64,000 nucleotides of DNA from Streptomyces malaysiense (GTDB lineage: Bacteria > Actinomycetota > Actinomycetes > Streptomycetales > Streptomycetaceae): NCBI RefSeq assembly GCF_000980885.2, contig NZ_LBDA02000048.1:1-64000 (forward strand), read 5' to 3'. The position numbers and the translations under genes were made by a program. Every line of letters starts with the position of its first letter. The first letter of the stretch is position 1. Below are positions 26,590-35,749 of the stretch, one piece after another. The notes beneath the pieces are model-generated. The model was given only the letters and a program-made list of their open reading frames with translations. It did not search any database and was not told the origin of the DNA.

Positions 26590-26778
26590 GTGGACGGCGT
26601 GGCGGAGCAGGACGCGCGGGACGCGGACCATCTGACGACGACGACCGAACAGGGCCGCTTCTGCGTGGCCCGCTGCACCTGCGGCTGGCGCGGCCCGGCC
26701 CGCAGGGCGCGCAGCCAGGCCAGAACGGACGCGGCCGGGCACACACAGGCGCCGGCGGCCGGGTACGCGAACGGCTGA
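26590..26778 (+). CDS. Small Cys-containing protein, unknown function
   Basis: 62 residues from GTG 26590 (GTG 26599 is equally possible). Core RFCVARCTCGWRGPARRARS has three Cys and a Trp-Arg pair, like a small zinc-ribbon half or a nucleic-acid-binding knuckle. It ends in a short flexible tail. Such proteins are common single genes in Streptomyces. No function assigned. Confidence 0.6.
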   Translation: MDGVAEQDARDADHLTTTTEQGRFCVARCTCGWRGPARRARSQARTDAAGHTQAPAAGYANG

Positions 26779-26849
26779 GTCGGGGCTTAGGGCCGGATCA
26801 GGGCGCGGTGCCGGACCCCGCGAGCCCGGCATGATCCAAACGAGAGGCC

Positions 26850-27269
26850 TTAGCGGAGGATCGCGGCGATGGCCGCCAGCGCCGGGGGGATCAGGTCCCT
26901 GTCGTGGGGATGGGTCAGGCGCTCGCGGGCCTCGTCCGGGGGGAGCCAGAGGAGTTCGGTGACCTCGTCGTTGGGGGCGAAGGCGCCGCCCGTCGACTCG
27001 GCCGCCCAGTACGTGACCTCCTTGGGGCGGCCCGCGTGGTCGACGTAGCGGGCGGTCGGCAGGCCGGTGCCGAGCCGGCAGGTGTGGCCCGTCTCCTCCT
27101 CGACCTCGCGCAGCGCCGCCGCGTGGGGCGTCTCCCCCCGCTTCAGCTTCCCCTTGGGCCAGGACCAGTCGGACCACTTGGGGCGGAAGACCAGGGCGAG
27201 TTCGACACCGCCGGCGGGCGAGCGCCGCCACAGCACGCAGCCCGCGGCCCGTACGGGGGTCCCGGTCAT
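26850..27269 (-). CDS. NUDIX hydrolase
   Basis: 139 residues. The complete NUDIX box is GKLKRGETPHAAALREVEEE plus TGH (about residues 40-62). It hydrolyses a nucleoside-diphosphate-linked substrate. Its position as third gene of the ppk-CHAD-NUDIX operon, overlapping the CHAD stop by 4 bases, suggests a phosphate or polyphosphate-related substrate rather than generic MutT activity (inference). Confidence 0.88.
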   Translation of the reverse strand: MTGTPVRAAGCVLWRRSPAGGVELALVFRPKWSDWSWPKGKLKRGETPHAAALREVEEETGHTCRLGTGLPTARYVDHAGRPKEVTYWAAESTGGAFAPNDEVTELLWLPPDEARERLTHPHDRDLIPPALAAIAAILR

Positions 27270-28303
27270 ACCGTCTCCACCGCCTCCCGCTGCCAGGCGC
27301 GCTGGAAGGCGAACCGGGCCGCCTCCACCTCGTGGCGCTGGTCCGCGTGCAGCACGCCGAGCGCGTAGGCCGTGGCGGGGGCGATGCGGGGGGTGCGGGC
27401 GGCCTGGGCGGCGGCGGCCGCCGCCTCGGAGGCGTCGCGGTGCCGGTTCAGGGCCTGGCCCGCCGCCAGCAGACGTACGTCCACGGGGGTGCCGGGGACC
27501 AGCACCTCGCGAGCGTAGCGGTGCAGGCGCAGCAGCAGCCGTACCTGGTGCCAGGGGCCGTCCTGGGGGTGCGGGGACGGATCCGGGGACAGGCCGTGCA
27601 CCAGCGCCTCCGCGTTGTACGGGTGGCCCGCGGTGAGCAGCGGCAGCGCGGTGACGGCGTCGGTGAGCCGCTCCCGCGCGGCGCCGGCGAGGGGGCGCAG
27701 GTCGGTGGTGGTGGCGGTCGGGGTGAGGGGGACCTCGCTGGCGAGCACGGCGACCTTGTCGGCGACGGCGTGGAAGCGGCTGGAGCCGAGCGCCTGGAGG
27801 GCGGTGGAGTGGGCGCGGGTGCGGGCGAGGGTCAGCTGCCGGTCGAGCAGGGCGCCCGCCTTCGCCGCACCCACCGTCAGCGTGCCGCGCTCCGGCGGGG
27901 CGGCCGCGGGGCCGGCGGACACCGTCACCTGCTCGGGGAAGGCCGCCGCCCCCGACAGCCGGTGCAGCGCCTGCAACAGCCTCTCCAGCCGGGCCTCGTA
28001 CGCGTGCTCCAGGGCCAAGGTGCCCGAGAGCCAGGCAAGTTCGGGCCGCATCGACTCCGACCAGGCGGGGTCGAGCAGGGGGCGGTAGGTGTGCAGGCTG
28101 CCGCTGATGCGCCGGGCCGAGCGGCGCAGGGCGCGGGCCGCGTCCACGGACCCCTCGCCGGAGCCCGTGGCGCCCCCGGTCTCCCGGTGCAGGCGCAGGG
28201 CGCGCAGGAACTCCGTGGCGTGGGTGCGCAGATAGCCCGCGAGAGCGTCCCCCGTCACCACCTCGGCCGTGGGGTCCGTCGGGTCAAGGTGTTGCTGTGC
28301 CAC
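27266..28303 (-). CDS. CHAD domain protein (polyphosphate-binding)
   Basis: 345 residues from GTG 28303 with GGAGG 7 bases upstream. Helical CHAD domain rich in conserved His and Arg/Lys: ALRRSARRISGSLHTYRPLLD, the KVRLLLRLHRYAREVL-type helix and a C-terminal HRDASEAAA. CHAD proteins bind polyphosphate granules in other bacteria. The start lies inside the last 20 bases of ppk, so the two are translationally coupled. Confidence 0.88.
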   Translation of the reverse strand: MAQQHLDPTDPTAEVVTGDALAGYLRTHATEFLRALRLHRETGGATGSGEGSVDAARALRRSARRISGSLHTYRPLLDPAWSESMRPELAWLSGTLALEHAYEARLERLLQALHRLSGAAAFPEQVTVSAGPAAAPPERGTLTVGAAKAGALLDRQLTLARTRAHSTALQALGSSRFHAVADKVAVLASEVPLTPTATTTDLRPLAGAARERLTDAVTALPLLTAGHPYNAEALVHGLSPDPSPHPQDGPWHQVRLLLRLHRYAREVLVPGTPVDVRLLAAGQALNRHRDASEAAAAAAQAARTPRIAPATAYALGVLHADQRHEVEAARFAFQRAWQREAVETV

Positions 28304-30515
28304 GCCGGCGCCTCCGGGCGTCTATGAGCATCTCCTGGACGTTGCGCAGGGGTTGGCCGTCCGCGTCGGTCGCGTGCCGCGTCCACTCGCCGTCCGGGCC
28401 GAGGTGCCAGGACGCGGTGCTGTCGGACATGCCGGTGTCCAGCAGCCGGTTTATGGCCGCGCGGTGGCCGGGGTCGACGACCCGCACCAGGGCCTCGATC
28501 CGCCGGTCGAGGTTGCGGTGCATCATGTCCGCGCTGCCGATCCACACCTCGGGCTCGCCGCCGTTTCCGAAGGCGAACACCCGGGAGTGCTCCAGGAAGC
28601 GGCCGAGGATCGAGCGGACCCGGATGTTCTCCGACAGCCCCGGGACGCCGGGCCGGATCGCGCAGATGCCGCGGACCCAGACGTCCACCGGAACGCCCGC
28701 CTGGGCGGCCCGGTAGAGGGCGTCGATGACGGCCTCGTCGACCATCGAGTTGACCTTGATGCGGATGAACGCCGGGCGGCCCGCGCGATGGTGCTGGATC
28801 TCCTTGGTGATCCGCGATATCAGGCCGTCCCGCAGGGACTTGGGGGCGACCAGCAGCCGCCGGTAGGTCTCCCGGCGGGAGTAGCCGGACAGCCGGTTGA
28901 ACAGGTCGGAGAGGTCCGCGCCGACCTGCGGGTCGGCGGTGAGCAGGCCGAGGTCCTCGTACAGCCGCGCGGTCTTCGGGTGGTAGTTGCCGGTGCCGAC
29001 GTGGCTGTAGCGGCGCAGGGTCTCGCCCTCCTGGCGGACCACCAGCGACAGCTTGCAGTGCGTCTTCAGGCCGACCAGGCCGTAGACGACGTGGCAGCCG
29101 GCCTCCTCCAGCTTCTTCGCCCACTTGATGTTGGCGTGCTCGTCGAAGCGGGCCTTGATCTCCACCAGCACCAGGACCTGCTTGCCGGACTCGGCGGCGT
29201 CTATGAGCGCGTCCACGATCGGGGAGTCGCCCGAGGTGCGGTACAGGGTCTGCTTGATGGCGAGGACGTCCGGGTCCTCGGCGGCCTGCTGGAGGAAGGC
29301 CTGCACGGAGGTGGAGAAGCTGTCGTACGGGTGGTGCAGCAGCACGTCCCGCTGGCGCAGCGCCGCGAAGATGTCGGGCGCGGAGGCCGACTCGACCTCG
29401 GCGAGGTCGCGGTGGGTGCCCGCGACGAACTTGCGGTACTTCAGCTCGGGCCGGTCCAGGCCGTGGATGCGGAACAGGCCGGTGAGGTCGAGGGGGCCGG
29501 GCAGCGGGTAGACCTCGGCCTCGGAGATCTTCAGCTCGCGCACCAGCAGGTCGAGCACCTCGCGGTCGATGGACTCCTCGACCTCCAGGCGCACCGGCGG
29601 CCCGAAGCGGCGCCGCATGAGTTCCTTCTCCAGGGCCTGGAGGAGGTTCTCCGCGTCGTCCTCCTCGACCTCCAGGTCCTCGTTGCGGGTGAGCCGGAAG
29701 GCGTGGTGCTCCAGCACCTCCATCCCCGGGAACAGCTCTTCGAGGTGCGCGCCGATGACGTCCTCGACGGGGACGTACCGGCCGGGGCTGGACTCCAGGA
29801 AGCGGGAGAGCAGCGGCGGCACCTTCACGCGCGCGAAGTGCTTGTGGCCGCTGACCGGGTTGCGCACCACGACGGCCAGGTTCAGGGACAGGCCGGAGAT
29901 GTACGGGAAGGGGTGCGCGGGGTCGACGGCCAGCGGGGTGAGGACGGGGAAGATCTGGTGCCGGAACAGCGTGAACAGGCGGGCCTGCTCCTTGTCCGTC
30001 AGCTCGCTCCAGCGCACCAGGTGGATGCCTTCCTCCGCGAGCGCGGGGGCGACGTCCTCGTGGTAGCAGGCGGCGTGCCGGGCCATCAGCTCGCGCGAGC
30101 GGGCCCAGATCATCTCCAGGACGTCGCGCGGCTGGAGCCCGGAGGCCGAGCGGGTGGCCACGCCGGTGGCGATGCGGCGCTTGAGACCGGCGACCCGGAC
30201 CATGAAGAACTCGTCCAGGTTGCTGGCGAAGATCGCCAGGAAGTTGGCCCGCTCCAGCAGGGGCGTGTCCGGGTCCTCGGCCAGTTCCAGGACGCGTTCG
30301 TTGAAGGCGAGCCAGCTGCGCTCCCGGTCGAGGAAGCGGCCCGGGGGCAGCGGGGCGCCGTCGGCCGGGGACTCCTCGTACACGTCGAGGTCCGCGTCGA
30401 TGTCCGGTTCCAGGTCGGAGACCGCGGGGGTCACGGTGCGCGGCCGGTGCGCCGCGATGGAGCCCACGGGGGGCTGCGGGTGCTGTGCCTCTGCCTGGGT
30501 GTCTTGCTGGCTCAT
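28284..30515 (-). CDS. ppk: Polyphosphate kinase 1
   Basis: 743 residues. I choose ATG 30515 (GGAAGA 9 bases upstream); the frame remains open for over a kilobase upstream without coding character. N-terminal disordered segment of about 60 residues, then PPK1 N, head and C1/C2 domains starting at RFLDRERSWLAFNERVLELA. The autophosphorylated His is in the RRYSHVGTGNYHP segment. A second conserved His is near YAFGNGGEPEVWIGSADMMHRNLD. It reversibly makes polyphosphate from ATP. It leads an operon with the CHAD and NUDIX genes. Confidence 0.95.
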   Translation of the reverse strand: MSQQDTQAEAQHPQPPVGSIAAHRPRTVTPAVSDLEPDIDADLDVYEESPADGAPLPPGRFLDRERSWLAFNERVLELAEDPDTPLLERANFLAIFASNLDEFFMVRVAGLKRRIATGVATRSASGLQPRDVLEMIWARSRELMARHAACYHEDVAPALAEEGIHLVRWSELTDKEQARLFTLFRHQIFPVLTPLAVDPAHPFPYISGLSLNLAVVVRNPVSGHKHFARVKVPPLLSRFLESSPGRYVPVEDVIGAHLEELFPGMEVLEHHAFRLTRNEDLEVEEDDAENLLQALEKELMRRRFGPPVRLEVEESIDREVLDLLVRELKISEAEVYPLPGPLDLTGLFRIHGLDRPELKYRKFVAGTHRDLAEVESASAPDIFAALRQRDVLLHHPYDSFSTSVQAFLQQAAEDPDVLAIKQTLYRTSGDSPIVDALIDAAESGKQVLVLVEIKARFDEHANIKWAKKLEEAGCHVVYGLVGLKTHCKLSLVVRQEGETLRRYSHVGTGNYHPKTARLYEDLGLLTADPQVGADLSDLFNRLSGYSRRETYRRLLVAPKSLRDGLISRITKEIQHHRAGRPAFIRIKVNSMVDEAVIDALYRAAQAGVPVDVWVRGICAIRPGVPGLSENIRVRSILGRFLEHSRVFAFGNGGEPEVWIGSADMMHRNLDRRIEALVRVVDPGHRAAINRLLDTGMSDSTASWHLGPDGEWTRHATDADGQPLRNVQEMLIDARRRRRGTATP

Positions 30516-30792
30516 GAACCCATTCTTCCGCGCGACCGCCGCGGCAGGCGCGTCGGAACGTGCGGGCGGGAGCGTCACGGTCCCGTGGCCCGCTGGCCCC
30601 TCCGGGGGCGGCGAAGGCTCTGGCACGACGGGTTTCATTGGCCGAGCGTCGCAAGCTCGTCTGAATCGATGGTTACGGAGACATGACGTGCGGGATAGCG
30701 CGGGGCGGCTCCCGGGGGTCCGGGGTGCGGGGGGAACGGATTCCGCGGCGGCTCGGGCAGGGGCGCGCAGGCCCGGAAGAGTTCGAAAGCGC

Positions 30793-30830
30793 GGGTGCGG
30801 GACCGTACGGCGCCGTACGGTCCCGCACCC
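30793..30830 (-). terminator. Perfect 38-base palindrome, terminator
   Basis: 19-base arms (30793-30811 and 30812-30830, GGGTGCGGGACCGTACGGC in the first) without a loop. It starts 14 bases beyond the permease stop at 30845 in the minus direction. The 30516-30792 interval, which holds the ppk promoter, shows no gene and no PHO unit that I can recognise. Confidence 0.75.
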
Positions 30831-30844
30831 GGTGGGAGAAGGCG

Positions 30845-31840
30845 TCAGGCGGTGGCCCGCGCGGCGCGCAGCGTCCCGGTCTGCCGGCGCAGCACCAGGA
30901 AGCAGCCGGTGACCAGCAGCGCGGCGATCGCCAGGGTCAGTGCGGCGGTGGTGAGCTGCAGGCCCCAGAGGTCGGAGTGCGGGTGGTAGGTGTTGTAGCG
31001 GCCGGTGAAGTGGGCGTACGCCGCGTCGCAGGAGGCGTTGGAGTCGCACGGCGGGGGCGGCACATGGGCGCCGGAGGAGGTCACCATGCCCTGGTCGACC
31101 ACCAGGCCCTTGCCGAGGAAGCCCTGGTCGACGGTGCTCAGCCGGGTCACCGCGGGCCACAGGTGCGGCATCGCCAGCTCGGTCAGCCCGCGCACACCGC
31201 CTGCCACCAGCACGCCGAGGGCCAGCGCGGGCAGGGTGCGGCGCAGCAGCAGGCCGGCCAGGGCGCCGGCCGCGAGTCCGGCGAGGGCCATGGCAGCGAG
31301 GGTGGGCCCGCCCGCGTGGAAGGTGAAGCGGTCGTACCAGTCCTTGGCGGAGTCGATCCGGCCCTGGCCCGCGGCCCAGGCGCGGTGGTGCAGCCAGGCC
31401 AGCAGTCCGGTGCAGACGGTGACGCCGAGCGCCGGGACGGCGAGGCGCACGGCCAGCCAGCGGGCCGGGGAGGTGGCCTGGGTCCAGGCGAGCCGGGCGG
31501 TGCCGGACTCCAGCTCCCGGCCGGTCAGCGCGGCGCCCGCCCAGCCGGCCACCAGGAAGGGCAGCACGTTCAGGGCGATGGTGGCGTAGTTGTAGTAGTC
31601 CTTGTAGCGCAGGATCGCTTTCTGGTCGTAGGTGCACCGCTCGGTCATGCCGCAGTTCCTGACCTGCCGCCAGCCCTCCGCCGCGGCGTTCAGGAGCGGG
31701 CCGTCGAGGGCGAGGAGCAGGGCGGCCAGGGCGAGCCACAGTACGGCCCAGGTGTACAGCGCGGGCCGGTGCAGGCGCAGCAGCCAGCGGGTCTGCCGGG
31801 GCCGGCCGGCGGGCGCGGCGGTCAGGGTCAGGGCGCTCAC
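30845..31840 (-). CDS. ABC-2 type transporter permease
   Basis: 331 residues. About six membrane helices, with a large extracytoplasmic loop between the fifth and sixth (VTSSGAHVPPPPCDSNASCDAAYAHF). A CTYDQ segment with Cys lies in the first outer loop. Its start overlaps the stop of the ATPase gene by 4 bases. It is the membrane part of the YtrA-regulated exporter; the substrate may be a cell-wall-active antibiotic or lipid (family knowledge, not proven here). Confidence 0.82.
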   Translation of the reverse strand: MSALTLTAAPAGRPRQTRWLLRLHRPALYTWAVLWLALAALLLALDGPLLNAAAEGWRQVRNCGMTERCTYDQKAILRYKDYYNYATIALNVLPFLVAGWAGAALTGRELESGTARLAWTQATSPARWLAVRLAVPALGVTVCTGLLAWLHHRAWAAGQGRIDSAKDWYDRFTFHAGGPTLAAMALAGLAAGALAGLLLRRTLPALALGVLVAGGVRGLTELAMPHLWPAVTRLSTVDQGFLGKGLVVDQGMVTSSGAHVPPPPCDSNASCDAAYAHFTGRYNTYHPHSDLWGLQLTTAALTLAIAALLVTGCFLVLRRQTGTLRAARATA

Positions 31841-32712
31841 GCGGCACGCTCCTCGGTCGGGTTCGGTGCGCCGGCGCCCCGCAGATGGGCGAGGACCAGC
31901 TCTTCCAGGGTGGGCGCGGTGGCGCGCCAGTCGTCGGCGAGGGGTCCGGCCGGGCGGATCAGCGCGGTGAGCTGGCGGCCGGTGACGCGGGACTCGACCA
32001 CGCTGTGCGGGCCGAGGTCGGTGGTCGCGGCGGCGCCGCTGACCCGCAGATGGGCCGCGAGCAGCTCGTCGATCTCACCGGCCAGCCGGACCCGGCCGCC
32101 CGCGACCAGCAGCAGATGGTCGCAGGAGTCCTCCAGCTCCGCGATGACGTGCGAGGACAGCACGATCGTGGTGCCGTGCGTCGCGGCCTGGCCCATCAGC
32201 GTGCCCATCAGCTCGTGCCGGACCAGCGGGTCCAGGTCGGCCATCGGCTCGTCCAGGAGCAGCAGCTCGGGCCGCTTGCCGAGGGCGAGGGCGAGGGCGA
32301 CGCGGGTGCGCTGGCCGCCGGAGAGGGTGCGGACCCGGGCCGCCGGGTCCAGGCCCTCGACGACGTGCCCGGCGAGCTCCGCGTCCCAGCGCCCGGGGTT
32401 GAGGTCGGCGCCCATGCGCAGGGTCTCCGCGACGGTGAGCTGCGGGTACAGCGGCTTGTCCTGGGCGACGTAGCCGACCCGGTGGCGGGCCCTCGCGGGG
32501 GTGGTGCCGAGGACGGCGAGGTCGCCCTCGGTGGGGGCCGTGAGCCCGGCGGCGAGGGACAGGAGGGTGGACTTGCCCGCCCCGTTGGGGCCCACGACGG
32601 CGCACACGCGCCCCGTAGGCAGGCGGAACGCGCAGTCCCGCAGTGCCCAGCCGCCCCGGCGGCCGAACCGTTTTGCCAGAGCGTCGGCCCGCAGGGCCGT
32701 GTCGCTGCTCAT
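31837..32712 (-). CDS. ABC transporter ATP-binding protein
   Basis: 291 residues from ATG 32712. Walker A GPNGAGKST, signature LSGGQRTRVALALAL, Walker B LLLLDEPMADLD and H-loop VLSSHVIAELE are intact. The C-terminal extension of about 80 residues (ARVTGRQLTALIRPAGP...) is typical of ABC-2 exporter ATPases. The ATGA overlap with the regulator upstream and the overlap with the permease downstream make a three-gene coupled operon. Confidence 0.9.
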   Translation of the reverse strand: MSSDTALRADALAKRFGRRGGWALRDCAFRLPTGRVCAVVGPNGAGKSTLLSLAAGLTAPTEGDLAVLGTTPARARHRVGYVAQDKPLYPQLTVAETLRMGADLNPGRWDAELAGHVVEGLDPAARVRTLSGGQRTRVALALALGKRPELLLLDEPMADLDPLVRHELMGTLMGQAATHGTTIVLSSHVIAELEDSCDHLLLVAGGRVRLAGEIDELLAAHLRVSGAAATTDLGPHSVVESRVTGRQLTALIRPAGPLADDWRATAPTLEELVLAHLRGAGAPNPTEERAA

Positions 32713-33095
32713 GACGGATCTCCCTGGAAGTGCTTGTCGAGTACGGCGGTGAAGAGCGCGGCCACGTCCTCCCGCTCCAGGCCGGCCGCGTCGGCGCGGC
32801 GGGCCCAGTCCTCCAGCTCCGTGCGGAGCGGGGAGTCGGCGGGGGCGGCGCCCAGCGCTCTGCGCACGAAGGTGCCGAGTCCGCGCCGTGCCTCGACCAG
32901 GCCCTCCCGCTCCAGTTCGCGGTAGGCCTTGAGGACGGTGTTGGGGTTGATGGCGGTGGCCTCGACGACCTCGCGGGCCGTCGGCAGCCGGTCGCCGGGG
33001 CGCAGCAGGCCGAGGCGCAGGGCCTGCTTGGTCTGCTGGACGATCTGGACGTACGTGGCGACACCGCTGTGCCGGTCGATGCGATATTCGACCAC
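32709..33095 (-). CDS. YtrA-type GntR family repressor
   Basis: 128 residues. Winged helix at 10-75 (YVQIVQQTKQALRLGLLRPGDRLPTAREVVEATAINPNTVLKAYRELE, split here only for reading). The short C-terminal helical part, without a large effector domain, is diagnostic of the YtrA subfamily. First gene of the exporter operon. It is almost certainly autoregulated through the palindrome 6 bases upstream (33101-33138). Confidence 0.9.
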   Translation of the reverse strand: MVEYRIDRHSGVATYVQIVQQTKQALRLGLLRPGDRLPTAREVVEATAINPNTVLKAYRELEREGLVEARRGLGTFVRRALGAAPADSPLRTELEDWARRADAAGLEREDVAALFTAVLDKHFQGDPS

Positions 33096-33100
33096 GCGAG

Positions 33101-33138
33101 CACCACCCTTTCACTAATTGAGTAGTGAAAGGGTGGTG
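33101..33138. promoter_or_regulatory. Perfect palindromic operator of the YtrA-type operon
   Basis: 16-base arms CACCACCCTTTCACTA and TAGTGAAAGGGTGGTG with a 6-base centre ATTGAG. It lies directly in front of the regulator start (33095). The AT-rich centre may also hold the -10 element. It is not followed by a T-run in either direction, and a separate terminator for the upstream gene exists at 33144-33173. An operator role is therefore preferred. Confidence 0.7.
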
Positions 33139-33143
33139 CAAAG

Positions 33144-33173
33144 AAGGGGCGGCCGTCAAGGCGACCGCCCCTT
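33144..33173 (-). terminator. Terminator of mshD
   Basis: AAGGGGCGG and CCGCCCCTT arms with a 12-base loop, 22 bases after the mshD stop at 33196 in the minus direction. Confidence 0.65.
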
Positions 33174-33195
33174 AAGTAACTTTGATGGTCCTATG

Positions 33196-34122
33196 TCACG
33201 TCTCGGTCCGGTACATCAGGTCCGTCTCGTACGTACGGAAGCCCAGCCGCTCGTACACCGAGACCGCTGCCTTGTTGTCGGCGTCGACGTAGAGCATCGC
33301 GGTCGGCAGCCCCTGTGCGGCGAGGTGGCGCAGGCCGATGGTGGTGAGCGCCTTGCCGAGGCCGCCGCCCTGCTCGCCGGGGCGGACCCCGAGCACGTAG
33401 ACCTCGCCGAGGCCCTCCTCGGCGTGCACCTTCGTCCAGTGGAAGCCGATCAGCTCCCCGCGCCGCTCGGCGAGGAAGAACCCGGCCGGGTCGAACCACG
33501 GCTGGGCCTTGCGGTCGTCCAGGTCGCGCTGGGTCAGCGAACCCTGCTCGGGGTGGTGGGCGAACGCGCCCGCGTTGACCGCGAGCCACGCGGTGTCGTC
33601 CTTGCCGGGCTCGAAGGCGCGCACGCTCACGTCCGCGGGCAGCTGCGGGTCCGGCAGCTCAAGGCCGGTCAACGCCCGCCGCATCTGGCGCAGTTCGCGG
33701 AACAGGGTGAGGCCGAGCACCTGGGCGAGATGGCGGGCGGCCGGGTGCCCGCCGTGCGCCCACACCCGCAGCCGCTTGCCGGAGGCGGCGAGCAGGGCCG
33801 CCCCGAGCGCCCGCCCGTGCCCGTGCCCGCGGTGCTCGGGGCCGACGACGAGCTCGGCGGCCGGCGCCTCCACCGGATCGGTGTCCTCCAACTGGGCGTA
33901 GCCGACGAGTTGGCCGTCGACGGTCAGCAGCAGATGCGAGACGCCCTCCCGGGCTCCCCCGCGCAGCTGAAGACGGCCCTGCTCGGACACCGGCTGCTGC
34001 CCGTCGACCCGCGCGGCCTCGCCGAGCAGGGTGAGCACGGCCTCGGCCTGGTCCGGGGTGAGCGCGGAATGGGTCTCGATGGAGCGGGCCGGGAAGGCCC
34101 GTACGGTGTCGTCGCTGCTCAT
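33196..34122 (-). CDS. mshD: Mycothiol synthase
   Basis: 308 residues built from two GNAT domains. N-terminal domain with VVGPEHRGHGHGRALGAALL. C-terminal domain with VYVLGVRPGEQGGGLGKALT and the ending VYERLGFRTYETDLMYR. It acetylates the cysteine of Cys-GlcN-inositol with acetyl-CoA, the last step of mycothiol synthesis in actinobacteria. Monocistronic. Length and both domains fit MshD. Confidence 0.92.
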   Translation of the reverse strand: MSSDDTVRAFPARSIETHSALTPDQAEAVLTLLGEAARVDGQQPVSEQGRLQLRGGAREGVSHLLLTVDGQLVGYAQLEDTDPVEAPAAELVVGPEHRGHGHGRALGAALLAASGKRLRVWAHGGHPAARHLAQVLGLTLFRELRQMRRALTGLELPDPQLPADVSVRAFEPGKDDTAWLAVNAGAFAHHPEQGSLTQRDLDDRKAQPWFDPAGFFLAERRGELIGFHWTKVHAEEGLGEVYVLGVRPGEQGGGLGKALTTIGLRHLAAQGLPTAMLYVDADNKAAVSVYERLGFRTYETDLMYRTET

Positions 34123-34267
34123 GCGTACGAGAGTACGGGGCGCACGGGAAACCCGGGCAGAGGCGCTCGGCCCGCCCCGCGCCGCGCGCCCGGGTGCGGC
34201 AGCCGGTCCGCCGCCCCTCCGGGCCCGCGCGCCGAGGACCGGGTACGGTTACGCCCCGGTCATCCGC

Positions 34268-35749
34268 TCAGCCCGGCACCTCGGCCGCGGCCGGTTCCGG
34301 TGGGGGGACCGGGGCTCCCGGCAGCCGTACCGTCGCCACCGAGCCGCCGCCCGGGGCCGGGGTCAACGTGACCTCGCCGCCGGACTGCCGGACCGTACGG
34401 GCGACGATGGACAGGCCGAGGCCGGAGCCGGGGAGGGCACGGGCGCCGGGGGAGCGCCAGAAGCGGTCGAAGACGTGCGGGAGTTCGTCCTCGGGGACGC
34501 CGGGGCCGTGGTCGCGGACGGTGAGGACGCCGTCGGTCAGCCGGACCTCCACGGTGCCGCCCTCGGGGCTGAACTTCACCGCGTTGTCCAGGATGTTGAC
34601 CACCGCCCGCTCCAGCGCGGACGGTTCCCCGACCACGAACCAGGGCTCCAGGTCCGCCGAGATCGTCAGCTCCGGGCCGCGCAGCCGGGCCCGGCGCAGC
34701 GCCGCCTCCACGGTGTCCTGGAACGGCACCACCTGCACCCGCTCGCCGCGCTGCCCCTCCGAACGCGACAGCTCCTGCAAGTCGCCGATCAGCGAGGCCA
34801 GTTCCGTCATCTGCGCCTTCACCGAGTTCAGCAGCGCCTTGCGGTCCTCGGGCGGCAGCGGGCGGCCGGTCTCCTCGCTGCGGGTGAGCAGTTCGATGTT
34901 GGTGCGCAGCGAGGTCAGCGGGGTGCGCAGCTCGTGCCCGGCGTCCGCGATCAGCCGCTGCTGGAGTTCCCGGGAGCCGGCCAGCGAGGCCGTCATGGAG
35001 TTGAAGGACCGGGACAGGCGGGCCACCTCGTCCTCGCTGTCGTCCTCCACCGGGATGCGGATGGTCAGGTCCTCGGTGCGGGAGACGTGCTCCACGGCCT
35101 CCGTGAGCTTGTCCACCGGCCGCAGCCCGGCCCGCGCCACCGCGAGGCCCGCGGCGCCGGCGCCGAGGACGCCGACCCCGGAGACCAGCAGCAGGACGAG
35201 CGCCAGGTCGTTGAGGGTCTTCTGGGTGTTCTTCAGCGGTACGGCGATCATCATGGCCGCGCCCGGGTACAGCTGGGGACCCACGTTCGTGTCGATGACC
35301 AGCGGCATGGTGAGCACCCGGACGTCGTTGCCCGCGGTGTCCGTGCCGTTGCGCAGGATGCCGTCGCCGTGGATCACGGCCTCGCGGACCACGGTCCGGT
35401 CGACGTCGGTGGTCTTCACCGCGCCCGCGGAGTCGCTCGGGACGCAGGCCGTGCCGTCCGGCTTGACCAGCTGGCTGTAGACGGTCTCATGGGTCCGCAG
35501 GACGCCGTAGGGCGAGGTGTCCGCCGGCTTGTGCGGGCACTGGGAGAGCAGGTTGTACACCGTCTCCGCCGCCGGACGCGGCGCGGTTCTGCGCAGATCG
35601 TTGTCGATCTGCTCGTACAGCTTCCCCTGCACGATGAACCAGCAGGTCACCGACACCGCCGCCACGGCGAACGCCACCGCCGCCGCGACCAGCACGGCCA
35701 GCCTTGCCCGGATCGGCAGTGAGCGGTAGCGCCGTACGACCTTGTTCAC
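34268..35749 (-). CDS. Sensor histidine kinase
   Basis: 493 residues. TM1 at about 14-38, extracytoplasmic sensor of about 130 residues, TM2 at about 178-200, HAMP, H-box AGHELRTPLTSLRTN, N-box VNILDNAVKFS and G-boxes VRDHGPGVP and GSGLGLSIV. The GTGA start overlaps the stop of the response-regulator gene. Sensor domain with Cys-containing QCPHKPAD loop. The signal is unknown. It is near the HtrA protease gene, suggesting envelope stress (inference). Confidence 0.9.
   Translation of the reverse strand: MNKVVRRYRSLPIRARLAVLVAAAVAFAVAAVSVTCWFIVQGKLYEQIDNDLRRTAPRPAAETVYNLLSQCPHKPADTSPYGVLRTHETVYSQLVKPDGTACVPSDSAGAVKTTDVDRTVVREAVIHGDGILRNGTDTAGNDVRVLTMPLVIDTNVGPQLYPGAAMMIAVPLKNTQKTLNDLALVLLLVSGVGVLGAGAAGLAVARAGLRPVDKLTEAVEHVSRTEDLTIRIPVEDDSEDEVARLSRSFNSMTASLAGSRELQQRLIADAGHELRTPLTSLRTNIELLTRSEETGRPLPPEDRKALLNSVKAQMTELASLIGDLQELSRSEGQRGERVQVVPFQDTVEAALRRARLRGPELTISADLEPWFVVGEPSALERAVVNILDNAVKFSPEGGTVEVRLTDGVLTVRDHGPGVPEDELPHVFDRFWRSPGARALPGSGLGLSIVARTVRQSGGEVTLTPAPGGGSVATVRLPGAPVPPPEPAAAEVPG

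Noticed and set aside
30793..30830. 38-base palindrome as an attachment site or origin element
   Set aside because: It lies immediately after a gene stop and has the simple form of a terminator. There is no integrase, tRNA or second copy nearby.
30516..31847. Upstream extension of the ppk reading frame
   Set aside because: The frame stays open by GC bias across the transporter genes, but the ribosome site and homology begin at ATG 30515.
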